From: Lathyrus oleraceus
Lineage: Eukaryota > Streptophyta > Magnoliopsida > Fabales > Fabaceae
NCBI RefSeq assembly: GCF_024323335.1
Contig: NC_066583.1
Span: 362,989,877-363,053,876 of the forward strand
Length of the DNA stretch: 64,000 nucleotides
Direction: 5' to 3'
Position numbers and translations under genes: made by a program. Of this stretch, positions 49,161-60,180 are shown piece after piece. Under the pieces are notes generated by a model. The model had not been told where the DNA came from and searched no databases. It was given only the letters and a program-made list of their open reading frames with translations. Position 1 is the stretch's first letter. Each line of letters begins with the position of its first letter.

Positions 49161-50938
49161 TGTAACACCCTTCTACCCCAAACGACATATTTAATTAGAT
49201 TATCAGAGTACAACATGTAGAAGAGTTTACATTTCTTAAAACATAACACTTATCGCATCACAACATAAATCATATTATTTATTTTATTAAAACTTCGCAG
49301 CGGACAACAACATAAATATTATAAAAATGTTTCAACATTATCTCAACAAATTAGTCATCATAAACAACGTAACTAATAATATATTATCTATCGAATCCCA
49401 TAATCCCGGTGTCACATGACCAGAGCATTTGACTCGACTCTGTAGAATAACTCTACACTTATTCCTGGAACCTCAACAATAGCTACTCCACTTTATCTGC
49501 ACATTGCTCATCATAGATGAACATAAACACATGCAGAAGGGGTGAGAATTACATTATTAAATAATAATATAACGACAGAAATATAAACATAAATATATTT
49601 CACATATGCCAACACAATTCATCATAATCATCATAATCCATAAACTCATGAACATCAACAACACAACACATCAAATGCAATGCACACACCCATGCATGAC
49701 TCAACACGACTCGGTATACCCATTTTGTGACCAACTACAGGATCACTACTCCCAGATTCATCACCATAGAATCCGAGTTCCCCACAAGGAACCAAGCCTC
49801 TCAACAAGCCCGGAGTCAACAACATCATTGGAACTCAGTCCGTTCATCACTAGGCATCGGCCTTTCATGAATGCATGCACATCAAACATGCATCATAATC
49901 AACATAGCAACAACAACATCATATAGTCATGTTATCATCATCATTAACACATTCTATCACAAAAGCATATCACATCATGCCACACGATCAAACACAGTGT
50001 TAGCACGCTCTACTAATATCTATACCATTCAAAGCAACGGGAAATGATCCCTCGTATACCATGCATCAGCTAAGTTACCTCGCTCAGCCTAAACAACCAA
50101 AAACTGCACAACAACAGCCCAGGAAGGCCACAAGTCTGCCCATACGCGTATTGCCCACGCCTGGCCAAATCCATACGCGTATTGGCCATTCCCATACGCG
50201 TATGCTACGCGTATCACTTCCCCATACGCGTACCACCAGAGACCATTTCACGTTCAAAATTCCATCTTCCTCATCCATACGCGTATTGCCTAGCGCCATA
50301 CGCGTACCAGCCATCTCATACGCGTATTGCCTAGTGCCATACGCGTATGACCAGAGACCAGATTTCCAGATCTGCAATGGCCTTCTCTGCTACGAGATCT
50401 ATCCAAATTCATCCTTCCACAGTCCAAATTTCGCACAAACTCACTCATATCATCTAATACAATTAGTCTCCTATTCGATTTCACAAATCCTAACATCATT
50501 GCATATAATTTCTACGAATTCCTTCGATTAAAATCCCAATTTCGTTCATCTAACATTTCACCATTTTCAGCATATTATTAGTTAATAAGGTTCAGACCCC
50601 TTACCTCTTTGGATTGAAGGAAGCTCTGAGCAATCTTTGGCCTTTTCCTCTTCCTTCTCTTTCTCTTCAGCGTTTCCCTTTCCCTCTGACTCTGAGACAC
50701 AATACGTGAAAAACCAACTCTGAGTTCTCCTTTGGACTTTTTTATCCAATTTCCACTTTTACCCTTCCACTCTTCATATTCCACTTATTTTATTATTTAA
50801 TTATTATTAAAATAAATAACACCTATAATAATAATAATAATAATAATAATTCCCGATATTATTTAATAATTCCTTTTACCTTCCAATAATCATATTAAAT
50901 AATATTTAAATTACTCTAACAATATTTGGGGTGTTACA
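49161..50938 (-). repeat. Chromovirus 5' LTR
   Basis: 1,778 bp, nearly identical to 42834-44632. It has nine ACGCGT boxes (50144-50346) because one 21-bp unit is missing, and a G at about 49859 where the other LTR has A (43532). On the minus strand this is the LTR that would drive transcription. Confidence 0.93.
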
Positions 50939-51240
50939 CCTCCTCTTCTGTTATTGTTGCACCTTGTTGTATTTTGCGCATTCAAGGCGAACTTTTGCTG
51001 TCAGCATATTTAGATACATAGGCACATTCCGCGTCGTTGGTAATCAAGGAAATTCAAGGATTATTGTGTTTGGATTAGAGTGGCTTACCATGTCTTAAAG
51101 GAGAGTCATTATCATGTGGGTTTTTCGAGAGGGACCAAGCATGGTCGTCGTCAGAATCAAGCATCTATTCTCAATGGATTAGATATATATCAGAAAATAC
51201 GGTCGCAATGGAAGTCTGCATCTGTACTAAAGGAACTCTT

Positions 51241-51585
51241 GAATATGACATGTTGCATTTTGGCTATCTTGGTTTTGCTCTAGTTTTCTATCGAATGAGG
51301 CTAAAAATACTAAAGAAAGGAAGTCAAGTCTTTAGGTATTTAAGGATGTACAACTTTGTTGTTACCATCCCGTTTCTTGCGTATCAATCTCCTTGTGTTG
51401 TTGACTTTAGAGAAATCAAAGGTGGTTACGTGGAACGGATAAATGAATTGGTTGGATTTCACATATATGATTATGGTTTTCAAATTACATCAAGATCATC
51501 ATTTATAGAAATCATCATATTCATGTTAGTATCACTACAATCATACATGTTCTCATTTCCAGATTTCGTTTATGTATCAAATACT
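51241..51585 (+). pseudogene. PIEZO fragment, 3' LTR copy
   Basis: Same fragment as 19297-19643 with a few substitutions; the frame stays open to the same end. Its presence in both LTRs shows the capture preceded insertion of this copy. Confidence 0.8.
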
Positions 51586-51753
51586 TGAGAAACAACAAGA
51601 AACATATTACGAGGATCTGAGAAAAGGCTGTGGATTTTGTTTCTCTCTCTCTCCTGTTTGTAGGTTCTTGCCTTAATCACCCACCACAGATCTGCTCCCT
51701 CCATTTTCAGTGTATTAAATCTTTTCAAACTGTAGATATAGTTAATACTCATC

Positions 51754-52293
51754 ATGGAGCTAAATTCTGTTAAAGATGATTTTGACCGAGTTACTAAGAA
51801 GCAAAAGTCATCCAGTTCTAAGGCTCGAGAGTTGCTTGATCAGATCAGACAGGAAATTGAACGTGCTTTAGAATCGATGCGGTCAGTCAGTAACACTGAT
51901 CAATCGCTTGATTGTAAAATTGTCCTGAATGAGCTGAAGGTCAGTTTACTTAAAATTGCTCCACTTGGCCAAATGGAAAGTACATAAAAGGAGCTAAATG
52001 TAGCTCTCAACAAATATGGGAAGCAGGTTGAGAAATGTTTCAACCCTGATATATCCAGAGCTCACAGAAACATCGACATGGATACGCGCACTTTAAATCA
52101 AATAATTACCAACCATTTTTATCGCCAGGGTCCTTTTGATGTTGGGGACCATTTTTTAAGTGCAGTTGGAGAACCTGAATCTGCTGCAATTATGAAATCT
52201 CTATTCCTGGAAATGTATCAAATACTCCAAGCCATGCAGAATCAGAACCTGGAGCCAGCACTCAACCGGGCCGCGACTAATTCTGACAAACCG
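51754..52293 (+). pseudogene. RMD5-like fragment, 3' LTR copy
   Basis: Starts MELNSVKDDFDRVTKKQKSS. It keeps the reading frame through VSNTDQSLDCKIVLNELK, where the 5' LTR copy has lost two bases. The TAA after MEST is shared with the other copy, then the frame resumes ([24 protein letters not shown]). This copy is the less damaged one. Confidence 0.82.
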
Positions 52294-52750
52294 CTCAAAG
52301 TCGAAGGACGTTGTTGAAAAGATCATCAAGGCTAAGTTTGGGATGAACCTTCCACTTATTATGAATGCTCCAAACCTTCTCTATGAGGCTGGTGATATTG
52401 AGGAAGACATGGTTGCAATTTCTGATGCCAATCTTGAAAAGGTCCTAGTTGAGCTTCCTTCTCCTGTAATTGGTGGTACAATGCTTACAGTAGAGGATTT
52501 TCAACAGGAATTGAAATGAAATATCAATATAAAACACAGAGAGGAATTTGATGAAGAGAAAGAACCTAATGGGATGGTTCTCTCAGGATGGACAGCAACC
52601 GCAGAAACAACGACCTTCACTGATTGTGTTGGATGCCTTTTGACATTTACAAATAGCCGGCTCAATAGTGATGTTCGCCTCAATGCAATTGCATTTTTTC
52701 ATTTCTGTGCAGTCAGACTTGCTGATGGAGGACTTACAAGCAATATCTGA
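52294..52750 (+). pseudogene. SAE2 and ARF-GEF chimeric fragment, 3' LTR copy
   Basis: Same arrangement as 20352-20806: the SAE2 C-terminal domain runs in frame into the short BIG-type ARF-GEF piece. The TGA between QQELK and NINIKH is shared by both copies and so is ancestral. In the ARF-GEF part GCLLTFTNSRL replaces GFLLTFTNSRL. Confidence 0.72.
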
Positions 52751-52809
52751 AATCCGGAAAGAAAGGAAAAATAGGAAAGTGAAGAAGCAAGGTCCTGTAG
52801 CAGCATGTG

Positions 52810-53244
52810 AAGAAGCAAGGTCTTGTAGCAGCATTTGATTCTTATGTTATGATTGTTGCCTGTGAACTTAAGTTGTTTCCTCTGATTTCACGGGGAAATA
52901 ATCATTCACTTTCCAATAATGGGCAAGATATCGCCAAGCCTGTTACACTACATGGATCATCCCAAGATTTGCAAAATGATCTAGAATCGGCAGTCCGTCA
53001 TACTCACAGAATTTTAGCCATTTTAGAGGCACTGTTTTCATTAAAGCCTTCTTCTGTTGGCACCCCTTGGAGTTACAGCTCAAATGAGATAGTGGCAGCA
53101 GCTATGGTTGCTGCACATGTTTCTGAACTATTTAGACGGTCAAAAGCTTGCATGCATGCCCTGTCGGTTTTGATACATTGCAAATGGAACAAAGAAATTC
53201 ACTCCAGGGCATCATCGTTGTATAATCTCATAGATATCCACAGT
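52810..53244 (+). pseudogene. GIGANTEA fragment, 3' LTR copy (open frame)
   Basis: Same segment as 20866-21300, but with CGG in place of the TAG, so the frame is open through ELFRRSKACMHALSVLIHCK to the end of the fragment. The open stretch totals 167 codons including non-GIGANTEA sequence after DIHS. Confidence 0.85.
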
Positions 53245-54146
53245 GGTAGTAGCTTTGCTTGTCCTGAAAATGCAGGGGCAGCCGAGACTCTTTATGATGC
53301 AATTCCTTGAAGTCTTATAAGTCGATCACTATAACATGACAACGGACACTCCAATTTACTTAATTTGGTCAAAAAATCACAGAGCTATCTTGCTGCTGCA
53401 GCAAAACATAAACATTTGATCCTGGACTCTGAAGTGAATAGAATCAATATCAACAAAGTGTCGGTATCTTGGGAAAGTGATTGATTTCACAGATAGTATG
53501 CGAATTCGAGTAGGCCAGGCTATTTGTTCGATCAGGATGTAACGGTTGAATCACAAGCAGGTATCACATATATATCGAAAGAGTTCATCTCATCTAAGAA
53601 TTTTACACCCTATCCTTCTAGAATCGGTGATCCTGAAAGTGGTACCGTACTCTCTATTTCTTCAACTCTTGATTCACCTGACAGATCAGAGACTTTGGAA
53701 AGAGAGCACGATGCCAGAGATTTAGTGGAAGGGTTAGTTAATCTTGATAACAAAGCTGGTTACAGTGTTGAGGCCATCACCCCTTCTGCCCCCTCTACCA
53801 CCTATGCAGTGGATAACGAGCAGGGTTCAAAATGCTTCCCTAGTTTCAGAGAGAGAAGAATTAGGTGTAAGTCAAGTATTATTTCAACCAGTACAGCAAG
53901 TTAAACCTGATTATAACTCTCAATTCGACTTATCAACTTCTGAAAGAGTGGCCTTGCCATATCAGAATCTTTTTTTTTGCCTGCTGTGGCTGCGGAGAGT
54001 AATAAAAGCCTACGCTCTTCTGGGTTATCAGCAGGTATTTCAGAGCATCCTGTTGCTATTCCTTTGCAGCTTCCTGTCATGGTAAATGAAGCAAATGGTC
54101 AGCATAATTACCAAGTTCTGGAGAGAAGTCAAATTCACAACCTTAG
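53245..54146 (+). pseudogene. Unrecognised captured pieces, 3' LTR copy
   Basis: Counterpart of 21301-22198, ending at CACAACCTT, where the deletion starts. The same protein-like pieces are present (SSFACPENAGAAETLYDA, the Ser-rich frame at 53524-53904, and AESNKSLRSSG...PLQLPVMVNE). Not assigned to a family. Confidence 0.5.
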
Positions 54147-54832
54147 ATGGATATCTCGCTCATCCAAGTTCTCGCCATTACTCAAAACACATCAAACCAA
54201 TCAATTTCTTTTCTCGCCGCCATGCGATTAGTCCTTCAAACCTTTTCAGAAACGAAAGGTACTTTGTTTCAAAACAATGCAAGGCAATGTTTTTCCACCT
54301 GTTTTGGGTAGTCCAACAATGTTTTCGTCGATTTGACACAAAGTAGCTTTCGCTAAAATCGACCAACAAACAAACATTTTCTACCCAGAACTACGTAAGC
54401 CTTGATTTCTCTGTTGAGATACGTAGGAGCAGGATTTGTAAATCTTGTCAGGCCCACTAATAAAAAACTTAGGTTTAGTCCTTCGTCAAAAATCCAAAAA
54501 TATTCTCCTCTCTTCTATTCTTTCCCACTTAATAACTTGAAAAGCCTAACATTTCAACTAACACTAATGCACACAACTAACCTAATGGTTCTCGTTGAGT
54601 ACAACGGACGTGAGGGGTGCTAATACCGTCCTCTCGCGTAATCGACTCCCGAACCCTGATTTGGTTGCGACGACCATAATCATTGTCGTTTTTTTCTTGG
54701 GTTTTATCGATATTTCCCCTTTCCTTTTTAGGAATAAATAAAGTCCGGTGGCGACTCTGTTCAGTCCATCATTGCGAGCGCGCGATTGCGCTTCGCTAGG
54801 TCGTGTTCTCTCATTTTTCCTGAGGTACGACA
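54147..54832 (+). repeat. Terminal part of the family B 3' LTR with the CACTA empty site
   Basis: After the deletion junction it resumes at AGATGGATATCTCGCTC (matching about 26251). It passes through the unoccupied CACTA target AAAACAATGCAAGG (54271) and continues to the LTR end. AATAAATAAAG at about 54733 is a candidate polyadenylation signal, and a TGGCGACTCTGTT motif lies at 54749-54761. Confidence 0.85.
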
Positions 54833-54837
54833 GGTAC

Positions 54838-55194
54838 GTTGGCATAAGTCCAAATGTCTTGTCAAACATAAAAATATAATTAATGAATTCTTTTCTCATC
54901 CCTCCACTCTATTTATTGCAAACATCATTTTATACAAAAACACATATGCACACAAGAAAGGGCTCCCTAGGAGTACCTAGGACACTTTAGGCGCTAACAC
55001 ATTCCCTCTGTGTAACCAACCCCCTTACCTGTAATCTCTGGAATTTTATTAATTTTGATTTGAAAACTTCTTATTTTTGGGTTTTGTTCGTACTTTTCCC
55101 TTTTCCCTTGGAAATAATAAAAGCGCAGTGGCGACTCTGGTTTAATTGGCGTTAAGCTTATCCATAGCTTGATGGTCATGAATTTACCGCTACA
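54838..55194 (+). mobile_element. Ogre-like solo LTR (family A, copy 1), right part
   Basis: Completes the LTR broken at 18872. It contains CCAACCCCCTTACC and GTGGCGACTCTGG (55128-55140), which the other family A copy also has, and ends ACCGCTACA at 55194, followed by CTCAC (55195-55199). Confidence 0.85.
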
Positions 55195-56640
55195 CTCACT
55201 AAAATTGCACTAAATTTTTTTATCAGAATGATAGATGTTATGTGAGAAATGATGACAAAAAGGTTTTCTTTGTGCTTGAGATTAAGCACAAAAAATGGTT
55301 GAAAAAGTCAGTTAGATTCGAATCAAGAGAAATCTATGATTTGAATCAAATGAGCAAGTGAAGTCGAATAAAAGAAAAACTGAATTTTGAAAAAGTGTCA
55401 GTTTATTCGAATTAGAGGAAAGTGTGATTCAAATCATGTACAAAAAATGATTCAGATCAAATGCAACAACCTTGATAGGAAAAAAGCTTAAAAACGTGTG
55501 TGATTCGAATCATATTGTAAATTTGATTCAAATCAAACAGAAGTGGACATCAGGAAATTGATTCGAATCATGTGTAAAATTTGATTCAAATCAAATAGTT
55601 TGAAATTTCTATTTTTGCATCTATCCAATTTGATTAGAATCATAAAATGTGTTGGAAATCCATGATTCGAATTAAACACATAAAATCTCAAATTCAAATA
55701 AAAAATATAAAAGGTTTACATTCCACTTACTCATGCAGTTGATAAAAATACATCATGATCAAGATTAAAAAATATAAAAGGGTTACATTCCACTTACTCA
55801 TGCAGTTGATAAAAATACATCATGATCAAGATCAAATCTAACCAAAGCTTTATGCATGCTAAAAATGATTTTTTTTTCAAACTTGATTCTGAGAAGTGCA
55901 ATCATGAAGGAGACTCAACAAATTGAAATTAAATCAAAGATGAAAGCGATAAGACAAAAAAATATATAAATGCTCCCCTGAATGAATTAGGGACATGCAA
56001 CTACAATCACCCTCTTTTTTATGTTTGACAAGCTTTCACTTGGAATTCAGTCGACTTTGAGTATAACGCGTAAAACGCTTATGCTCCCCCCTGAAACATG
56101 ATAAAAATGCATAAAACAATTCTAGACTCATTACAACCTCTCCCCCTTTGACAACATCAAAAAGATATAGATCGAAATGTGTCTAAAACCAAGTAAACAA
56201 CCACCAACAAATAATTCTATTTAACATGAGAGATAAACAGCTAAGCAGCATATTCAACAACAATGATCTCATATTGAACACGAAGATAGACATGTCACAA
56301 GTAACACAATGAAAATAGACATGCAACACCAACATTCATCAGGTAACGATTGAGTTATCAAACTTATATGTCAAGGTATGCATTAACAATCATGAATAAT
56401 GCATGGACAAGTATATAAAATATCAAATGCACATAATTAGCAACACACATTTAAAATACTTAAATGCAAATAAGAACAATCAAAGACATAAGTTAGAGAT
56501 GAATAAGTACGATACAAAGGAAATAAGCAAATCAATATATATAACTATAGAACAAATATATAGAATGATATGAAGCAAATACAAGAGTTATAGCGACATA
56601 TCATTGTAGTTTGGTAAAATCTATGATTTTCTACAAAATA
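55195..56640. other. Old non-coding DNA with clustered GATTCGAATC-type motifs
   Basis: Continuous with 14521 before the insertions. From about 55310 to 55690 it carries some eleven copies of GATTCGAATC or one-mismatch versions. A 65-bp direct duplication (AAAATATAAAAGG(G)TTACATTCC...) lies at about 55705-55835. CTCCCCCTTTGACAACATCA at 56142 is typical of the 3' non-coding part of Maximus/SIRE copia elements, fitting the RT remnant at 56845-57300. No gene. Confidence 0.5.
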
Positions 56641-56651
56641 GTGTTAGTGAA

Positions 56652-56830
<179 letters not shown>

Positions 56831-56844
56831 ACACATATATTATA

Positions 56845-57300
56845 TTCTCTTGCCTCTAACCTAGCTTTATTTCTAGTGATTACACCATTTTCATACATCT
56901 TGTTTCTAAATACCCATCTTGTGCCAATGACGATTTTATCGACTGGACGCGGAACAATGTCCCAAACGTCATTTCATTTAAATTAGATTAGTTTTCTTGC
57001 ATAGAAAGTAACCATCCCTCACCAAGTAAGGCATCAGATATGGATTTAGGTTCAATCTGAGAAATGAAAGTAAAGTACTTATAGAAATTATTAATATGTG
57101 ACCTAGTACTTACTCCCTTTTTGATGTCTAATAGGATTTGATCTAACGGATGATCCTTTGCAATTGTCCAATTTCTAGGTAGTTAGTTTGAGGTTATATA
57201 AGATTTCCTCTGTATCTTCTGTAATGTCCTCATCCTTTGTTGAAGGAGTAGGATCCTCTTTGGAACTCTCCTCGTCGATCAATCTTTTCGTTATCACACC
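56845..57300 (-). pseudogene. Maximus/SIRE-type copia reverse-transcriptase N-terminal remnant
   Basis: The minus strand reads, over frame breaks, [60 protein letters not shown] and [19 protein letters not shown]. This is the segment leading into RVT_2 of SIRE/Maximus copia elements. It stops at the (AT)n tract; the palm with the YVDD motif, RNase H and env-like regions are missing. Confidence 0.75.
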
Positions 57301-57364
57301 TGAAACATCATAACAAATATCCTTCCCCGACTTTTAGGGTGAGGACTCATCAAACGCAACACGA

Positions 57365-58115
57365 TGATGGCTAGAATAGAACTAAGACAGGGGATTAAAG
57401 GATTGGAGTTGGATATGCATCAAGAGTCGGGAAATCGCTATTGATGCTCATTCATTTCAATTCTTTCATAATTAATCAAGCTACCATGATGATGGCTAGA
57501 TAATTTCTTCTCTTGTGTTACGATTGAATGTAGTTCATTGAATCATATGTATTGATCATCATATATTATAATATAGCTATTTATATTCATCAAATATCAT
57601 CTTTGTTTTATCGATCAACTTTATCGATTCAAATTGTTATTAACAAATACTTTTATAATCCCGATCTAAGAAAATATTGTGTTAAACTCTGATCACTAAA
57701 CATAGGGTTAGAGTATAATATTCACGCAAAGTATCGAAGATTCATACTATCTCATTGTTTGATAGATTGAGAAATCATCAATCAAATAACACGGTAGAAT
57801 TATCGACAGAAGTTTAGATATAAAACATGTTGTGAGGATATGTGATGATATGAATAAACAATAAGATTATACTTGAAAGTGATTAAGGAATTCATATGTA
57901 TTCGGCGGATGAAATTCAATCCTAGGACATTTTATCATCTAAGAAATTCATTCTACCAAATATAATTTCTTACATCTTTATACTACTAAAAATTTATAAT
58001 CAAACCATCTTCTAAATCTACTTAAATCGTTAATTAATTATTGAACGACTGTAGTATCGCACCAGTCCCCGTGGATACGATATCACATAATTACTTTTGA
58101 TTATTGAACATCACA
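57365..58115 (+). repeat. Probable Athila-like LTR
   Basis: Precedes an Athila-type primer-binding site and ends in ...GAACATCACA. The CCCCGTGGATACGATATCAC stretch near 58067 is typical of the end of Athila/Tat-clade LTRs. The left boundary is not resolved. No partner LTR in the window. Confidence 0.45.
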
Positions 58116-58116
58116 A

Positions 58117-58134
58117 TGGTGTCGTTGCCAGGGA
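58117..58134 (+). other. Athila-type primer-binding site
   Basis: TGGTGTCGTTGCCAGGGA, close to the family's TGGCGCCGTTGCCGGGGA, complementary to a plant tRNA-Asp 3' end by family knowledge. Confidence 0.7.
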
Positions 58135-58194
58135 TTGGCGTTTAGATATTACAAGCATAGCGATAATTTTTATCGTTTTAAGTTTGTGCATTTG

Positions 58195-58311
<117 letters not shown>

Positions 58312-58349
58312 CCTTCCTTCTTATAAATTTTGTTTGGTTAGGTTTGTAA

Positions 58350-58712
58350 GCTTTGTGTATGCAAGGTAAAACTTCTAAAGAGTTGTTGCTTTTTGATTCC
58401 GAGATCGAAAGGACAACCCGGAGAAACAAAAGACAAACAAAGAAACAGAAACAACTAGCTAAGTTAAAGAAACAACAAACGAGAACTTCTTCGTCAACCT
58501 CAACAACAACTTAAAATCAAAACCAATGGTTGAAGGTGGACCAGAAATCATTAACAATGATGGGGGACCTTGTCATAACAGCCAAAGAGGGTCAACTCGT
58601 CTCACTAACAACCGGCAAGCAGAGAGGAAGACGAGACTGCTTCAAATCATTTATGCAAATCCATTTGCAGGGATGGATCATGAAGATCCTTACACTCATC
58701 TCACTAAGTTCT
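58350..58712 (+). pseudogene. Athila-like gag N-terminal remnant, copy 1
   Basis: Begins with a basic, Glu-rich stretch (DSEIERTTRRNKRQTKKQKQ), then, in another frame, NRQAERKTRLLQIIYANPFA and DHEDPYTHLTKFY, the start of the Athila retrotransposon-gag domain. It breaks off after TTCTACG at 58712 into unrelated sequence. A related second copy of the last 150 bp starts at 61437 and continues the domain. Confidence 0.7.
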
Positions 58713-58943
58713 ACGTCAATTAAACCAAGGTCACAATCGTACTAACTATCCTAGTGTTAGAACGAGCACAACAAGATAAATTTACATGTACCTCTATTGC
58801 AATATATAAAAAAAACATAATTTATTTCATATGATAACTTTGTGAGGAAATACCATCACAAACAAATACAACACATTCAACAAAAAAGCAACATATAAAG
58901 AACAACACAAACAACTAAAACAATTAAAATACCATTACTATAA

Positions 58944-59237
58944 CTAAGCGATTACAACCATCAAAACAATTTTGAATATATTATGCACCATCCTGTGAAC
59001 GTCTCTGTCAATCTTAATATCCACTCATTCACTCACTTCTCCATTTTGGTTGAATGTGGACACGAGCCATTGAATCCTTCTAATCATCTCACCATCTATA
59101 ATTTCTCCATCTAACCAACGGTTCAACGTCCGATTAAGACGTTCAAACGAATCTACATTCCAAAGTCAAATCTTTATCGGAGGTGCGACGACTGAAAAAA
59201 TTAAATCGGCATTTCTCTTGTGAATGTATTCAGACAT
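58944..59237 (-). pseudogene. Unrecognised 97-codon remnant with two in-frame stops
   Basis: The minus-strand frame ATG to TAG is exactly 98 codons: MSEYIHKRNADLIFS at the start, then LNRTLNRWLDGEIIDGEMI and RRIQWLVSTFNQNGEV. TGA codons fall after PPIKI and after EVSE. The coherent frame on both sides of the stops suggests a once-coding small protein. Upstream (59350-59480) are repeated GCATGCGCC / TGGCGTC motifs. Possibly linked to Mutator-like elements, given the transposase remnant 3 kb away, but I do not recognise the family. Confidence 0.4.
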
Positions 59238-59990
59238 GGTTAAAGAAAAAAATTGAAGGAGATTGAAGTAGAATGAAAGAAAATGGGGTTGGAGGGTAAG
59301 ATCTTGTATGAAAAAATATGTGAGATGCACGGTGTATTTATAGATGAACCATGAAATGCATGCGCCAAAGGGCTAGACGCCACATACACAAGCACATACA
59401 TGCGTCAGTAACCATAGCGCCTCCATGCAATATTTTGAAAGCATGCGCCAATGGAAATGGCGTCTCCTTTGTAATGTAAGTGGATGCGCACACATCTGTT
59501 TGGAAATTTGGTTATTTTTTGGATTTTTTTGAACAAATAATTATTTAGGGATTTAATTTGAAAAACATGGTTATTTTAAAAAAAAATCAAAATTTTACTA
59601 TATTATATTTATTTATTTGTGACAAATATGCTTTATTTTTTTAATGTATGAGTCAGGAAAACAACTACTTTGATGACCTTTAATGAATCTCAATTGCTTA
59701 TAAACTCTTGCTCATGAAAGAATGAGGATATACACATTCTTTTATGGATTATAAAATGCTAGGAAGCAAATAAAGAATAACAAAACATGTAAAAAAAATA
59801 AAAACTACACCAATGAGCAAAATCAGAATGAACTATAAACAAAGTAATTATATTCCATCAAATAATGAAGTCACAAAAACGTGATTCCTAGACTAAACTA
59901 GAATAATAGGAAACCATACTTTTCTTAAAAAAATGGTTACAACTAACCTACATAAAAATTATATAAGAACTAAACTAAGTTTACTATATT

Positions 59991-60180
59991 TTAGGCCCAA
60001 ATTGCCATGACAGACATGCCTCCTGCGCCTAGAAAAACAGCTATATAACACAATAATTGAAGCTTGATTCTACTTCGCAACTTTGTACCCGTAGATTCAT
60101 TAACCAATAAATCAACAAGTGTCATGTAATTGAGAAGCCCTGCAGAAATAACATTTAGAAATCTTGAATACGGTGGGAAA
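59991..60180 (-). pseudogene. ZIP metal-transporter C-terminal fragment
   Basis: The minus strand reads FLNVISAGLLNYMTLVDLLV, then LRSRIKLQLLCYIAVFLGAG and GMSVMAIWA before a TAA. It matches the last two transmembrane helices of ZIP (ZRT/IRT-like) zinc/iron transporters, whose usual end is ...SAGIL.YMALVDLLA and LGAG.MSLLA.WA. The catalytic His-rich helices are absent and no upstream exon is seen. It lies between the two Athila gag copies. A displaced gene fragment rather than a working gene. Confidence 0.65.

Larger units (their letters stand above)
42834..50938 (-). mobile_element. Intact Ty3/gypsy chromovirus (Tekay-like), 8.1 kb
   Basis: Two LTRs (42834-44632 and 49161-50938) with TGTAACACC...GGTGTTACA ends, flanked by CCTCC (42829-42833 and 50939-50943). 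On the minus strand the order is 5' LTR (upper coordinates), primer-binding site, one 1,470-codon gag-pol frame, polypurine tract, 3' LTR. The LTRs differ, as far as I can see, by one 21-bp unit and about one substitution, so insertion is recent. The frame is uninterrupted and its catalytic residues are present, so the element may be capable of moving. Confidence 0.95.
18873..54832 (+). mobile_element. Family B: 36-kb non-autonomous LTR retrotransposon with host-gene mosaic
   Basis: The LTRs start TGTCACACCCCGATTTTG (18873 and 42710) and end GGTACGACA (30149 and 54832). A 5-bp duplication GGTAC flanks the whole (18868-18872 and 54833-54837). A primer-binding site follows the 5' LTR and a polypurine tract precedes the 3' LTR. 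The internal region has gag remnants but no protease, RT or integrase, so it moved with proteins supplied by a relative. Three later insertions inflate it: a CACTA in the 5' LTR, a chromovirus in the 3' LTR and a solo LTR in the internal region. The gag type, leader repeats and 3' tandem repeats suggest the Tat/Ogre lineage. Confidence 0.88.
42710..54832 (+). repeat. Family B 3' LTR, interrupted by a chromovirus and carrying a deletion
   Basis: 42710-42833 matches 18873-18998. The chromovirus occupies 42834-50938. 50944-54146 matches about 18999-22198. 54147-54832 matches 26251-26386 plus 29597-30149. Relative to the 5' LTR it lacks about 4.05 kb (22199-26250), covering FAM91, H+-ATPase, PRAF, AXS, the TATA box, the SINE-like segment and most of the tandem repeats. 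It also lacks the CACTA. Scattered substitutions separate the two LTRs. Confidence 0.88.

Noticed and set aside
18873..54832. Plain segmental duplication instead of an LTR element
   Set aside because: The repeats begin TG and end CA, a 5-bp duplication GGTAC flanks the whole, and primer site and polypurine tract are in the right places.
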